Assembly: GCF_019216885.1 (NCBI RefSeq) | Contig: NZ_JAAQRC020000001.1 | Coordinates: 3,392,501 to 3,456,500, forward strand | Reading direction: 5' to 3' | DNA: 64,000 nt | Source of the DNA: Methylobacterium sp. SyP6R | GTDB lineage: Bacteria; Pseudomonadota; Alphaproteobacteria; Rhizobiales; Beijerinckiaceae | In this document: piece after piece, positions 1 through 10,700 of the stretch | How the letters are laid out: every line of letters starts with the position of its first letter | Numbering within the stretch: position 1 is the first letter of the stretch | Notes under the pieces: generated by a model | Told to the model about the DNA's origin: nothing | What the model saw: the letters and a program-made list of their open reading frames with translations, nothing else | Databases searched by the model: none | Program-made: the position numbers and the translations under genes

Positions 1-406
1 TGAAGAACAGGAGGTCGCTCGATGCCGCGGTCAGGCGCTCCTGGGTGTCACCGTAGAACTTGGCGCGGGCCGGATCGGTGGTGTCGCCGGAATAGACGAG
101 GCCGGCATAGGACATCAGCCGGCCGAGCCGGTCCTCGATCGCCTCGTAGGCCGCGACCGCGGTGCCGAGCCGGTCGGAGGCGTCCTCGCCGGCGACGAGG
201 TCCCGGACACGGCCGCGATAGCTCTCGGCGAAGCCCCGGCACTCGGCCTCGGCGCGGTCGAGGTCGGCGGCGAAGGCCGGGTCGTCGAGGCCGGCATAGA
301 GGTCCGACAGGTCCCATTCCGGCAGCGGCCCGAGATCGACGGCGCGGGCCGTGGCCTTCGCGGTGCTCAGGGCGCTGTCCGACGGCGCGGCGGCACTCAG
401 CGGCAT
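1..406 (-). CDS. pepF: M3 family oligoendopeptidase F, 5' part only
   Basis: This is the N-terminal 135 codons of a gene that runs off the left edge of the window. The protein starts MPLSAAAPSD and soon shows LPEWDLSDLYAG, the typical N-terminal signature of PepF/M3B oligoendopeptidases, followed by the helical N-domain (FAESYRGRVRDL, YEAIEDRLGRLMSYAGLVYSGD). Family members are cytoplasmic zinc peptidases of about 600 residues that degrade short peptides. The HEXXH catalytic domain lies outside the window, so activity cannot be judged. The ATG at 404-406 is the first start after an in-frame gap. It is divergent from the response regulator at 689, with about 280 bp of shared upstream DNA between them. 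Confidence 0.8.
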   Translation of the reverse strand, partial: MPLSAAAPSDSALSTAKATARAVDLGPLPEWDLSDLYAGLDDPAFAADLDRAEAECRGFAESYRGRVRDLVAGEDASDRLGTAVAAYEAIEDRLGRLMSYAGLVYSGDTTDPARAKFYGDTQERLTAASSDLLFF

Positions 407-688
407 GGACGATGTTCCTCTCGGGGAAAAGCGGTGAGGGGGACATATCGGCCCCGAGGGCCCCGCGATCAACCGAGCCGGCCACGATTGCCGCGCAAGG
501 CCTCCCTGTGTCTCCCGACCGGGAACCTCTCGTTGGCGTTAAGAGCGACTTTACGGTTGTGACGCAGCATACGGCTCGAAACGAAACAGCCGCGTGATTC
601 GCGGATGGCTCGCTCGAGGCAGGCCTCCGGACACGGCAAGGCTTTGCGGGCGGCGCTTCACGGCGCCGGTCCCGCCTGAGGAGAACAG

Positions 689-2176
<1,488 letters not shown>

Positions 2177-2429
2177 TCTTCGCGCCCGCACGGGCCTTCG
2201 TCCGAAGAAAACCGCATTTGACGGGTTTTGGGCGGAGCAGCGTGGTCGCCGATCCCGGTTTTGCACCGCGACCAAGGCCGCGGTGCGCCACGACACGTCG
2301 CGAACGCCCACGGTTGCATGTCGTCGGGGTGTGGCTGCCGTGCGATGGCACGGCCTGCGCCGACGTGTTTACTAGTCTAGATTGACCAGCGTGGCCGCTC
2401 GTGATGGCCGCGGCTTCGAGGAGAGGACC

Positions 2430-4577
2430 ATGGCTCCCAGGCGCAGGACCGGGCGGAAGGCGGGCGCGGCAGCGACCCTCGCGGTGCTGCTGGCGGCGCA
2501 ATCCGGCCTGCCGGGGGCGCGGGCCGAGGGCGTCGCCGCGGTGCCGGGGCCGGTCGCGGGCGTGACCGCGACGCCGCCTCCGGCGATCACCACGATCCCG
2601 GACGCGGCAAAGCCCAGCCCGGAGGTCCCCAGGTCTGAGATCCCCAGGTCGGAAGTCACGAAGCCGGAGGTCCCGACGCCCTCGGCGGACGGCAAGGCCG
2701 GCGATGCGGCAAAGCCCGCTTCCGCCTCGGCCGAACCCACCTCCGTTCCGCCGGAGGCCGCTCCGGTCCAGCCCGCCGCCCTGCCCGGCACGGCGGCGCC
2801 GGCACCCGCGGATGCGGGCCCCGCTCCGACGGAGGCCGCGGCGCCCGCCCTGCCCCCGCCCGCCCCCGGCGATCCCGTCGCCGAGGTGGTGGCGGCGCGC
2901 CTCGCCGACCCGAATTTCAGCCTGATCCGCCGCCTCAACACGAAGCAGCGCGAGGCGATGCAGGCCTTCTACGCCCTCGGCGCGTTCAAGTCGGTCTGGC
3001 TCACCGACACTGGCTGGTCCGACGCCGCCAAGGCGGTGATCGCTCGGCTCCAGGCGGCCGGCGAGGACGGGCTCGATCCTCTCGCCTATCCGATCCCGCT
3101 CCTCGATCCGCCCCACGCCACGCCGGCCGACCGGGCCGAGGCCGACCTGAAGCTCTCGGCGGCCGCCGTGCTCTATGCCCGCGACGCCCGCGGCGGGCGC
3201 CTCGACCCGGCGCGCCTGTCGCGCTTCATCACCCCCAAGCTCGACTTGGCCAGCGCCGACGCCGTGCTGACCCGCCTGACCCCGGCGGGCGCGAATGCCG
3301 GCGCCCTGCTCCAGGCCTACAATCCGGGCCAGCCCGGCTACCTCGCCCTCAAGGCGAAGCTCGCCTCGTTGCGCGCCCAGCAGCCGAACCGTGCCGTGCC
3401 AATGGTGCGCCTGCCCAAGGGCCCGGCGCTGAAGACCGGCATGCGCGACGCCCGGGTGCCGCTGATCCGGGCCCGGTTCGGGATCGGTGGTGCGCAGGAC
3501 GCCACGGCTTACGACGAAGGCGTGGCGACGGCGGTGGCGAGCTTCCAGCGCCAGCGCGGCATGAAGGCCAGCGGCGTCCTCGATCCGGCGACCGTGGCGG
3601 CTTTGGCCGGCCCGGCGCCGGACAGGCAGGAAGCCGATCTCCTCGCCAACATGGAGCGCTGGCGCTGGCTGCCGGCCGATCTCGGCCGCACCCACGTCTT
3701 CGTCAACATCCCCGAATTCAAGGTGCGGGTCATCCGCGACGGCCGCGTCCTCGACGAGGCCCGCACGATCGTCGGCAAGCCCGATTCGCCGACCCCGATC
3801 TTCTCCGGCGAGATGACCTACGCGGTGGTCAACCCGTCCTGGACGGTGCCGCCCTCGATCCTGAAGAGCCAGTTCCTGCCGGGGCTGGCCCGCGACCCCA
3901 ACTACGCCGCCCGCCTCGGCTACCAGGTGGTCAAGCGCGGCAACGGCATCGCCATCCGGCAGCCGCCGGGCGAGCGCAACGCGCTCGGCTTCATCAAGTT
4001 CATGTTCCCCAACGACCACGCGGTCTACCTGCACGACACGCCGAACCGCAGCCTGTTCTCCCGCTCCGAGCGGGCGCTGAGCCACGGCTGCGTGCGCGTC
4101 GACGATCCGTTCCGCTTCGCGCAGGTGGTGCTCGGGCCGCGCTGGCCGACCGAGCGGCTGAAAGGCCTGATCGGCAAGGGCGAGCGCACCGTGATGCTGC
4201 CGGAAAAAATCCCGGTCCACCTCGCCTACTTCACCCTGGAGGCCGACGCGAACGGAACCCTGCGCAGCCTGCCCGACCTCTACGGCGTCAATGCCCGGGT
4301 GAAGGTGGCGCTCGGCCTCTCGAACGAGGCGCTGCCGCCCGAGGCCGGCCACAAGCCGAAGGTCGCCGGCCCGAAGCCCACCACAGTCAAGCCCACCACG
4401 GCCCCCGGCGCCGCGCCGCGGCCGAGCCGCGACCTCGCCCAGCATCAATCGCCCACGCACCGTCCGGCCCCGCGCCGTCCGGTCGCCACCGCGACCGAGG
4501 CCGAGGAACCGGCGGCGGTGCAGCCGGCGCCGGACTATTTCGGCGAGACCGGGGCGATCCGGCGTGGGTGGTGGTGA
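2430..4577 (+). CDS. L,D-transpeptidase, YcbB/LdtD-like
   Basis: An exported peptidoglycan cross-linking enzyme of 715 residues. The ATG at 2430 follows GAGGAGAGG and gives a signal peptide (MAPRRRTGRK then an Ala/Leu-rich core ending near GARAEG). Then come about 150 residues of Pro/Ala-rich linker with a short repeat (PRSEIPRSEV), a YcbB-type scaffold domain, a peptidoglycan-binding repeat (YDEGVATAVASFQRQRGMKA) and a YkuD catalytic domain. The catalytic motif is SHGCVR with the upstream HDTPNRSLF. Family enzymes make 3-3 cross-links between mDAP residues in the periplasm. The C-terminal tail of roughly 80 residues is basic and Pro-rich and looks unstructured. A strong hairpin follows the stop codon. 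Confidence 0.9.
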   Translation: MAPRRRTGRKAGAAATLAVLLAAQSGLPGARAEGVAAVPGPVAGVTATPPPAITTIPDAAKPSPEVPRSEIPRSEVTKPEVPTPSADGKAGDAAKPASASAEPTSVPPEAAPVQPAALPGTAAPAPADAGPAPTEAAAPALPPPAPGDPVAEVVAARLADPNFSLIRRLNTKQREAMQAFYALGAFKSVWLTDTGWSDAAKAVIARLQAAGEDGLDPLAYPIPLLDPPHATPADRAEADLKLSAAAVLYARDARGGRLDPARLSRFITPKLDLASADAVLTRLTPAGANAGALLQAYNPGQPGYLALKAKLASLRAQQPNRAVPMVRLPKGPALKTGMRDARVPLIRARFGIGGAQDATAYDEGVATAVASFQRQRGMKASGVLDPATVAALAGPAPDRQEADLLANMERWRWLPADLGRTHVFVNIPEFKVRVIRDGRVLDEARTIVGKPDSPTPIFSGEMTYAVVNPSWTVPPSILKSQFLPGLARDPNYAARLGYQVVKRGNGIAIRQPPGERNALGFIKFMFPNDHAVYLHDTPNRSLFSRSERALSHGCVRVDDPFRFAQVVLGPRWPTERLKGLIGKGERTVMLPEKIPVHLAYFTLEADANGTLRSLPDLYGVNARVKVALGLSNEALPPEAGHKPKVAGPKPTTVKPTTAPGAAPRPSRDLAQHQSPTHRPAPRRPVATATEAEEPAAVQPAPDYFGETGAIRRGWW

Positions 4578-4610
4578 CGGAGCGGGCGGGCCCGTGCCCG
4601 CCCGCTCCGT
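4577..4610 (+). terminator. Terminator hairpin after the L,D-transpeptidase gene
   Basis: A perfect 14-bp stem (4577-4590 pairing with 4597-4610, core GGAGCGGGCGGG) with a 6-base loop begins at the stop codon. There is no T-run after it, as is common in this high-GC DNA, so intrinsic termination is likely but not certain. Confidence 0.65.
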
Positions 4611-5033
4611 CCGTGTAGGATACAGGTTCGTCAGGGGAACTTTCGAGACGAGAAGAACGCGGGTTTCCCGTCTCCCCGCGGGCGGCAGGGCTGTCCGGAG
4701 AAGCTAGGAGGCACGGTCCGTTCTCCTGCAGCGCGTGGTCGTGATCGGTGTCGCGGTTTGTCTTGGTACGAGCAGGTCTGTGACCTCGGTCCAGGTTTGA
4801 GGCTCGAACAAGCCCTGCCGCCGCAGGTCGACGAAGCGCAAGGATCGGCACCCGCGGGACAGTGGCGGCGCAGCTGGATCCGGCCCGTGCCCATGCCCAG
4901 GCGCGAATCACCCTTGCTGGCCAGGGCGACCGCGTGGTCGGCCAGCAGCGTGAAGCCGTCGCCCTCCCGCTTCGGCTTGGGCGGCAGGGGGCGGCGGGTC
5001 CGCACGCGCAGGCGCATGTTGGTGTTGGGCCGG
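4611..5033. other. Non-coding stretch downstream of the IS4 relic
   Basis: No intact gene is seen here. Minus-strand reading frames give peptide fragments such as LRFVDLRRQGLFEPQTWTEV and GDGFTLLADHAVALASKGD that look protein-like but change frame, and I could not match them to the rest of an IS4 transposase. The likeliest explanation is decayed coding DNA next to the transposase remnant. Confidence 0.35.
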
Positions 5034-5347
5034 GTGGCCGGCCAGGCCGCCGAAGGTCTCGGTGAACACCGCCAGCGGCCGGCGCTGGTTGGCATCCGGG
5101 AGGGTCGAGCGGCGCAGCGGCCCGGTGCCGAGTTGGCGATGGGCCGCCGCGTGAGCGTTCCGGGCCACCTCCAGGATCCGCAGGCTGGCGGCCGGGCTGA
5201 GCTGGCGAAGATCGGCGCCAGCAAGCGGTCTCAGGAGGAAAAGCGCTTGTCGTAGGCGTCGGCGCCGTGGCGCGCGACGCCCTCGGCGATCTGCTGGCGA
5301 TCGAATCCTCCCAGCAGCTGAACGAAGCGGATATCGCTGGCGTGCAT
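5034..5347 (-). pseudogene. Decayed IS4-family transposase, N-terminal part
   Basis: Three minus-strand frame pieces together resemble the N-terminal domain of IS4-family (DUF4372-type) transposases. The first piece, from ATG 5347, reads HASDIRFVQLLGGFDRQQIA then GADAYDKRFSS and stops at a TGA (5231-5233) where the family usually has Trp (KSWDHL). The frame resumes as DRLLAPIFA. After a frameshift near 5206 it continues as QLSPAASLRILEVARNAHAA and RSTLPDANQRRPLAVFTETF. The catalytic DDE part is absent or unrecognisable, so it cannot move. No terminal inverted repeats or target duplication were found. The family assignment is from memory of typical IS4 N-termini. Confidence 0.7.
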
Positions 5348-5500
5348 GTCCTGCCCGGATGCTCGTGTCTCGACAACCGGACGGCTCCCGGAGCACCTCC
5401 GGCGTGGCAGGGCATAGCACCTACCCGAGAATTTTCCCCGGACAGCCCTGCGCAGAGGGGAGAGGGTTCGGACGGTGCGGCCTTCAGTAAGGTCGGCGCT

Positions 5501-6574
5501 TCACGCCGAGCGCGCCAGCTCCTCTGCATCCCGCCCGACGACGTCGGCCAGGCTCCGAATCCCCTCCGCCTCCATCCGGCGTACCAGCCCGGCCTTGATC
5601 TCCTCGACCAGGCCCGGGCCGGCATAGACCAGCGCCGAATAGAGCTGCACCAGGCTCGCGCCGGCCCGGATCTTGGTCCAGGCGGCCTCCGCCGAATCGA
5701 CCCCGCCGACGCCGATCAGCGGCAGCGCGGCCCCGACCCGCAGGAAGGTTTCGGCGAGCAGGCGGGTCGAGGGCGAGAAGAGCGGTCGGCCGGACAGGCC
5801 GCCGGTCTCTCCCTTCGCCGCCGCCGCGAGGCTCGCCGGCCGGGCCACGGTGGTGTTGGAGACGACGAGCGCGTCGACGCCGCGGCGGCGTGCCGTGGCG
5901 GTGATCGCGTCGAGGCCGTCGAGGCCGATATCCGGGGCGATCTTGAGGAGGATGGCCGTTCCCGCCCCGGATTCGTCGCGGGCCGCGACCACCCGGGCGA
6001 GCAGGTCGTCGAGGAAGGCCTCCCCCTGGAGATCGCGCAGGCCCGGCGTGTTGGGCGAGGAGACGTTGACGGTGACGAAGTCGACGAGCCCCGCGAGCCC
6101 CCGCGTGCAGGCGACGTAGTCGGCGATGCGGTCGGCCGCCTCCTTGTTCGCCCCGATATTGACCCCGACGATCCCCGGCCGGCCGCGGCGGGCCTCGAGG
6201 CGGGCGCGCACCACCGCCAGCCCCTCGCTGTTGAGGCCGAACCGGTTGATCACCGCCCCGTCCTCCGGCAGCCGGAAGACCCGCGGGCGCGGGTTGCCCG
6301 GCTGGGCCCGGGGCACCACGCCGCCGACCTCGACGAAGCCGAATCCGAGCCCGAGCAGCGCGTCCGGCGCCCGCGCACCCTTGTCGAATCCCGCCGCCAG
6401 CCCGACCGGGTTGGGGAAGCGGCGCGACATAACGGTTACGCAGAGACGGGGGTCGTCGACTGGCGGGCGCCGCAGGGGAAGGCGCGCGAGAGCCCCCAGG
6501 GTCAGGTTGTGGGCGGTCTCGGCATCGAGGGCCTGCAACACGGGGCGAACGAGCGGAAATACGGCCGAGAGCAC
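5501..6574 (-). CDS. pyrD: Dihydroorotate dehydrogenase (quinone), class 2
   Basis: A 357-residue enzyme of pyrimidine synthesis that oxidises dihydroorotate to orotate and passes electrons to membrane quinone. It has the class-2 N-terminal helix region ([20 protein letters not shown]), the FMN/substrate motif [10 protein letters not shown], the NRFGLNSEG segment, the class-2 catalytic Ser in [11 protein letters not shown], and a C-terminal glycine-rich phosphate site ([24 protein letters not shown]). I chose the GTG at 6574 because AAGGGG sits 6 bp upstream and it gives the usual family length; a TTG six bases further upstream is possible. It lies 2 bp after the DUF952 stop, so the two are probably co-translated. 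Confidence 0.93.
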   Translation of the reverse strand: MLSAVFPLVRPVLQALDAETAHNLTLGALARLPLRRPPVDDPRLCVTVMSRRFPNPVGLAAGFDKGARAPDALLGLGFGFVEVGGVVPRAQPGNPRPRVFRLPEDGAVINRFGLNSEGLAVVRARLEARRGRPGIVGVNIGANKEAADRIADYVACTRGLAGLVDFVTVNVSSPNTPGLRDLQGEAFLDDLLARVVAARDESGAGTAILLKIAPDIGLDGLDAITATARRRGVDALVVSNTTVARPASLAAAAKGETGGLSGRPLFSPSTRLLAETFLRVGAALPLIGVGGVDSAEAAWTKIRAGASLVQLYSALVYAGPGLVEEIKAGLVRRMEAEGIRSLADVVGRDAEELARSA

Positions 6575-6576
6575 GA

Positions 6577-6924
6577 TCAACCCCTTATGATATCTGGAAA
6601 AACATGCACGCCATCCGGCCCGGCCGGCAGTTTTGCGACGTGCCGGACGGCGGAGAGCGGCAACGGGCCGTAGAGATGCGGAAACAGGGCGCCGCCGCGG
6701 GACGGCTCGTAGCGCAGGGCTTCCCCCAGCGCCTCCGCGTCGATCGCGATCAGGAGAAGATTGTCCTGTCCCGCGAAGTGCTTGGCGGCCGTCTCGGGGG
6801 CCTGCGCGGCGGTCGAGAAGTGGATGAAGCCGTCCGCCAGATCGACCGCCGCGCCGTCGAACCGGCCGGCCGCCTCGGCGTCGCGCCACAGGGCGGCGGG
6901 GCATATCTTGTAGATGAGGGTCAT
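6577..6924 (-). CDS. DUF952 family protein
   Basis: A 115-residue soluble protein with the DUF952 pattern: [17 protein letters not shown] at the start, [20 protein letters not shown] in the middle and [13 protein letters not shown] near the end. DUF952 proteins are small, widespread and functionally uncharacterised; a structural relation to ADP-ribosyltransferase-like folds has been suggested for the family. Here it is the first gene of a two-gene unit with pyrD. It is divergent from the S24-type regulator, sharing about 150 bp of upstream DNA. Confidence 0.85.
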   Translation of the reverse strand: MTLIYKICPAALWRDAEAAGRFDGAAVDLADGFIHFSTAAQAPETAAKHFAGQDNLLLIAIDAEALGEALRYEPSRGGALFPHLYGPLPLSAVRHVAKLPAGPDGVHVFPDIIRG

Positions 6925-7032
6925 GGACGCCGCGAGCCTCCTCGGCGGGGTGGGGGCGAGCGATAGCCGCCCCGGGACGGGCCGGCAACGCCCGTTGCCT
7001 TTCGGTGAGGGTTCGGTAGTTTACATTTGTTA

Positions 7033-7046
7033 GTTCAGTGGTGAAC
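7033..7046. promoter_or_regulatory. Candidate operator upstream of the S24-type regulator
   Basis: The inverted repeat GTTCA-gtgg-TGAAC ends 27 bp before the regulator ATG, in the divergent region with the DUF952/pyrD operon. It is a plausible autoregulatory site for the downstream repressor. This is inference from position and symmetry only. Confidence 0.4.
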
Positions 7047-7073
7047 ACCGCCCCGCGTCAGGCCAGGTCTCCC

Positions 7074-7700
7074 ATGCTGTCCCACGAGCGAATCTGGTCC
7101 GCGATCGATCACCTCGCCGAGCGCAACAACCTGACCGCCTCGGGCCTCGCCAAGCGGGCCGGGCTCGACGCGACGAGCTTCAACCGCTCGAAGCGGGTGA
7201 GCCCGGATGGGCGCAAGCGCTGGCCCTCGACGGAATCGGTCGCCAAGATCCTGGCGGCCACCGGTGCCACCCTCGACGATTTCCTGTGCCTGATCGAGCC
7301 GCGGAGCGCGGATGCCCGCATCGCGGTGCCGCTGATCGGCAGCGAGGCCGCGGCGGGCCATATCGGCGCCAACGGCCTGCCGGGCAATGGCAGCGTCGTC
7401 GAGGAAGTGGTCCTGCCGGGCCTCGGACCGGAACGCTGCTTTGCCATCGAGGTGCGCAACGGCGTCCTCGCCCCCCTCTACCGGGACGGCGACGTCCTGG
7501 TGGTCTCCCCCACCGCGGCGATCCGCAAGGGCGACCGGGTGGTGACGTGCCTGGACGGCGGCGACATCCTGGTCGCCGAATTGAAGCGGCGCACCGCCCG
7601 GGCCGCCGAACTCGGCGCGCCGGTCCTCGGCGAGCCGGACCGGATCGTCCCGATCTCCGAGATTACCTGGATGGCCCGGGTGATGTGGGTGCGGCACTGA
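7074..7700 (+). CDS. HTH/S24-type (LexA-fold) transcriptional regulator
   Basis: A 208-residue regulator with an N-terminal helix-turn-helix (IWSAIDHLAERNNLTASGLA then KRAGLDATSFNRSKR) and a C-terminal S24 (LexA/CI-like) domain (APLYRDGDVLVVSP, KGDRVV). Such proteins are common in Rhizobiales next to housekeeping genes. The family's catalytic Ser, normally in a GDSM-P context just before the LYRDGD segment, is replaced here (VRNGVLAPLY), and no clear catalytic Lys is seen. Self-cleavage is therefore unlikely, and the domain probably serves dimerisation or ligand sensing. The ATG at 7074 begins at the conserved MLSHERIW; a GTG at 7041 is a less likely start because it sits in the palindrome. 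Confidence 0.82.
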   Translation: MLSHERIWSAIDHLAERNNLTASGLAKRAGLDATSFNRSKRVSPDGRKRWPSTESVAKILAATGATLDDFLCLIEPRSADARIAVPLIGSEAAAGHIGANGLPGNGSVVEEVVLPGLGPERCFAIEVRNGVLAPLYRDGDVLVVSPTAAIRKGDRVVTCLDGGDILVAELKRRTARAAELGAPVLGEPDRIVPISEITWMARVMWVRH

Positions 7701-7706
7701 CCCGAA

Positions 7707-10700
7707 CTAGTCCGCGGCCGCCCTCTGGTCGCGCCACCGGGTCAGCAGGGCGCGGAGCGCGGCCGGCTTGAGCGGCTTGCTCAGGACCTGGACCCGCTGG
7801 GCGCCCGCCGCGTCGCGGACGTCCGGCGAGCGGTCGGCGGTGAGGAGCACCGCCGGGATGTCGGCGGCGAGCGCCGCCCGCAATCCGGCGATCAGGTCGA
7901 GGCCGGTGCCCTGGTCGAGGTGGTAATCGGCCACGATCACGTCCGGGCGTAAACGGCCGCCGAGCACCAGGGCCAGGGCTTCGCTGAGCGAGCCGGCGGT
8001 GTGCAGGGTGCAGCCCCAGCTGCCGACGAGAACCCGCATCCCGTCGACGATCGCCGGCTCGTTGTCGACTGCCAGCACCGTCAATCCGGCGAGCGGCACG
8101 GTGGCCGGGCGCGGCGCTTCGCCCTGCGCCTCGACCACCGGCCGCATGGGGGCGCCCGGCACGGCGACGCAGAAGGCCGAGCCGCGGCCCGGCCGCGAGG
8201 CGAGGCTCACCGGATGGTCGAGGAGCCGCGCGGTCCGATCGACGATCGATAGGCCGAGTCCGAGGCCGCGGGCCACCCGCGCGCCCTGGTCGAGGCGCTG
8301 GAACTCGCGGAAGACCAGCTTCTGCTGTGCCGCCGGGATGCCGAGCCCGGTATCCAGCACCATCAGCGCCACCCGGTCGCCGCGACGCCGCGCCCCGACG
8401 AGCACGCGCCCTTGCGGCGTGTACTTGATGGCGTTCGAGACCAGGTTGTGCAGGAGCCGGCGCAGCAATTGCCGGTCCGAGCGCAGGGCCAGGGACGACG
8501 GCATCACGGTGAGCCTCAAGCCCTTCTCCTGCGCCATCGGGCCGAATTCGCGCTGGACCTGGCGGAAGAGTTCCGAGACCCGCACGATCGACAGCTGGGG
8601 TTGGAGCGCCCCGGTATCGAGGCGCGAGATCTCGAGAAGCGCGGTCAGGATCTCCTCGACGGCGTCGAGGGAGGCATCGACGTTCTCGGCCAGCGTCGGG
8701 TCGGTGCACCGGTCACGCTCGACGAGCGCGCTGGCATAGAGCCGGGCGGCATTGAGCGGCTGGAGGATGTCGTGGCTGGCCGCCGCCAGGAAGCGGGTCT
8801 TCGAGGCGTTGGCCCCTTCGGCCTCGGCCTTGGCGCGGGTCAGCGCGGCGTTGAGGCGGGTCAGCTCCTCGGTGCGCTCGCGCACCCGGGTCTCCAGTTC
8901 CTCGTTGAGGCGGGTGCGGGCCTCCTCGGCAGCGACCATGTCGGTCACGTCCGTATAGGTCGCGACCACGCCGCCATTGGGCAGGAGATTGGCGCGGATC
9001 TCGATCACCCGGCCGCTCGGATGCAAGCGCAGGCGCTGCGGTCCGGATTCGAGCCGGAAGGCGGCGATGCGCTCCCGTACCAGCGTGTCGGCGTCCCGGG
9101 CCCCGTAGGCTCCCCGCCCGGCATTGAAGCGGACGATGGCCTCGAGATCGATGCCGGTCTGGATCATGTCGGGCGGCAGGTCGTAGAGGTCGGCGAAGGC
9201 CCGGTTCCAGACGATCAGCTTCATGTCGCGGTCGAAGACCGTGATGCCCTGCTTGGCATGATCGAGGCCGTGCTGGAGGATGTCGCGGCTGTACTGGAAC
9301 GCCGCCGAGGCGTCGTCGAGGAGCTTGAGCGCCGCCTTCGGCGAGACGTTGCGGCGGCGCAGGAGCAGCGACAGGGCGAGCCGGGCCGAGGAGGCGCCGA
9401 TCGCCGAGGCGAGCAGATGCTCGGCGTGGCGCAGTTCCGGCAGGCCCGCCACCGCGTCGTCGCGCAGGGGACCGCGGCCCTGTCCTTGCGCGAAGTCCTC
9501 GAAGGCCCGTATCGCCCGTTCCTCGCCGAGGAAGCGGGCCACGGTCGCGCGCAGTTCGCCCAGGGTGACGGCGCTGCGGAACAGCCGGAAGCTCGGCGCG
9601 CCCAGGCCGGCCTGATGCCCGAAAGCCTCGGCCTGCAGGCGCTCGATCGCGCTCGGCCCGCGCAGGAGCGAGAAGCCGAGATAGGCCAAGGTGTTGAGGC
9701 CGAGGCTCCACAGCGTTCCGTGGACGAGGCGGGGAAAGTCGTCGACGCCCATCAGGGCGGTCGGGCTCAAGAAGCCGATGCCGAACGGCCCGTCGGCGAT
9801 GAGCGAGGCACCCCAGCCGTCCCCGGTGACGAGGCTCGGCAGCAGGAGCGTGTAGAGCCAGACCGCGAAGCCGACCGTGAGCCCCGCGGCGGCGCCCAGG
9901 CCCGTGCCGCGGCCCCAGTAGAGCGCGCCGACGAAGGCCGGGCCGATCTGAGCCACCGCCGCGAAGGACAGAAGCCCGATCGAGGCGAGCGCCACCTCGC
10001 CGGCGACCCGCGAATAGGCGTAGGCCACCAGCACCACCGCGACGATCGCGATGCGGCGCACCACCAGCACGTAGCCGCCGAGATCCGGGGAAGCGGGTTC
10101 GGGGGAGGGGGCCCCCGCCACCAGGTTGCGCCGGCGGAGCGCCACCGGGATGACGAGGTGGTTCGAGATCATGATGGCGACCGCGACCGATTCGACGATC
10201 ACCATCGCGGTCGCCGCCGACAGGCCGCCGATGAAGGCGACGAGCGCGATGCCGTCGGCCCGCTCGTGCAGGGGCAGCGCCAGCACGGTCATGTCGCGCT
10301 GCACCGTGCCCTCCGGGAAGAGGGCGAGGCCGGCGAGCGCCAGCGGCACCACGAACAGGTTGATGAGAACGAGGTAGAGCGGGAAGGTCCAGGCCGCCCG
10401 CCCGACATCGGCGACCGCACGGTTCTCCACCACCGCCATGTGGAACTGGCGCGGCAGCAGCAGCACGGCGGCGGCCGAGAGCAGGGTCTGCACGATCAGG
10501 GTGGCGGGGCCCGAGGTCTGCCCGGCGAGCGTTCCAAGGCCGTGCACCGCACTCGAGGATGCCGGTAGGTCGCGCAGCATCCAGCCCACCACGAAGCCGC
10601 CAACGGTGAGGAAGGCGAGCAGCTTGACGAGGGATTCGAGCGCCACCGCGAGCGTCAGCCCGTCCTGGTGCTCGGTGGCGTCGGCATGACGGGTGCCGAA

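Noticed and set aside
22..597. Arg-rich 191-codon plus-strand ORF at the left edge
   Set aside because: It is the antisense of pepF with the Arg/Pro/Gly bias of a shadow frame.
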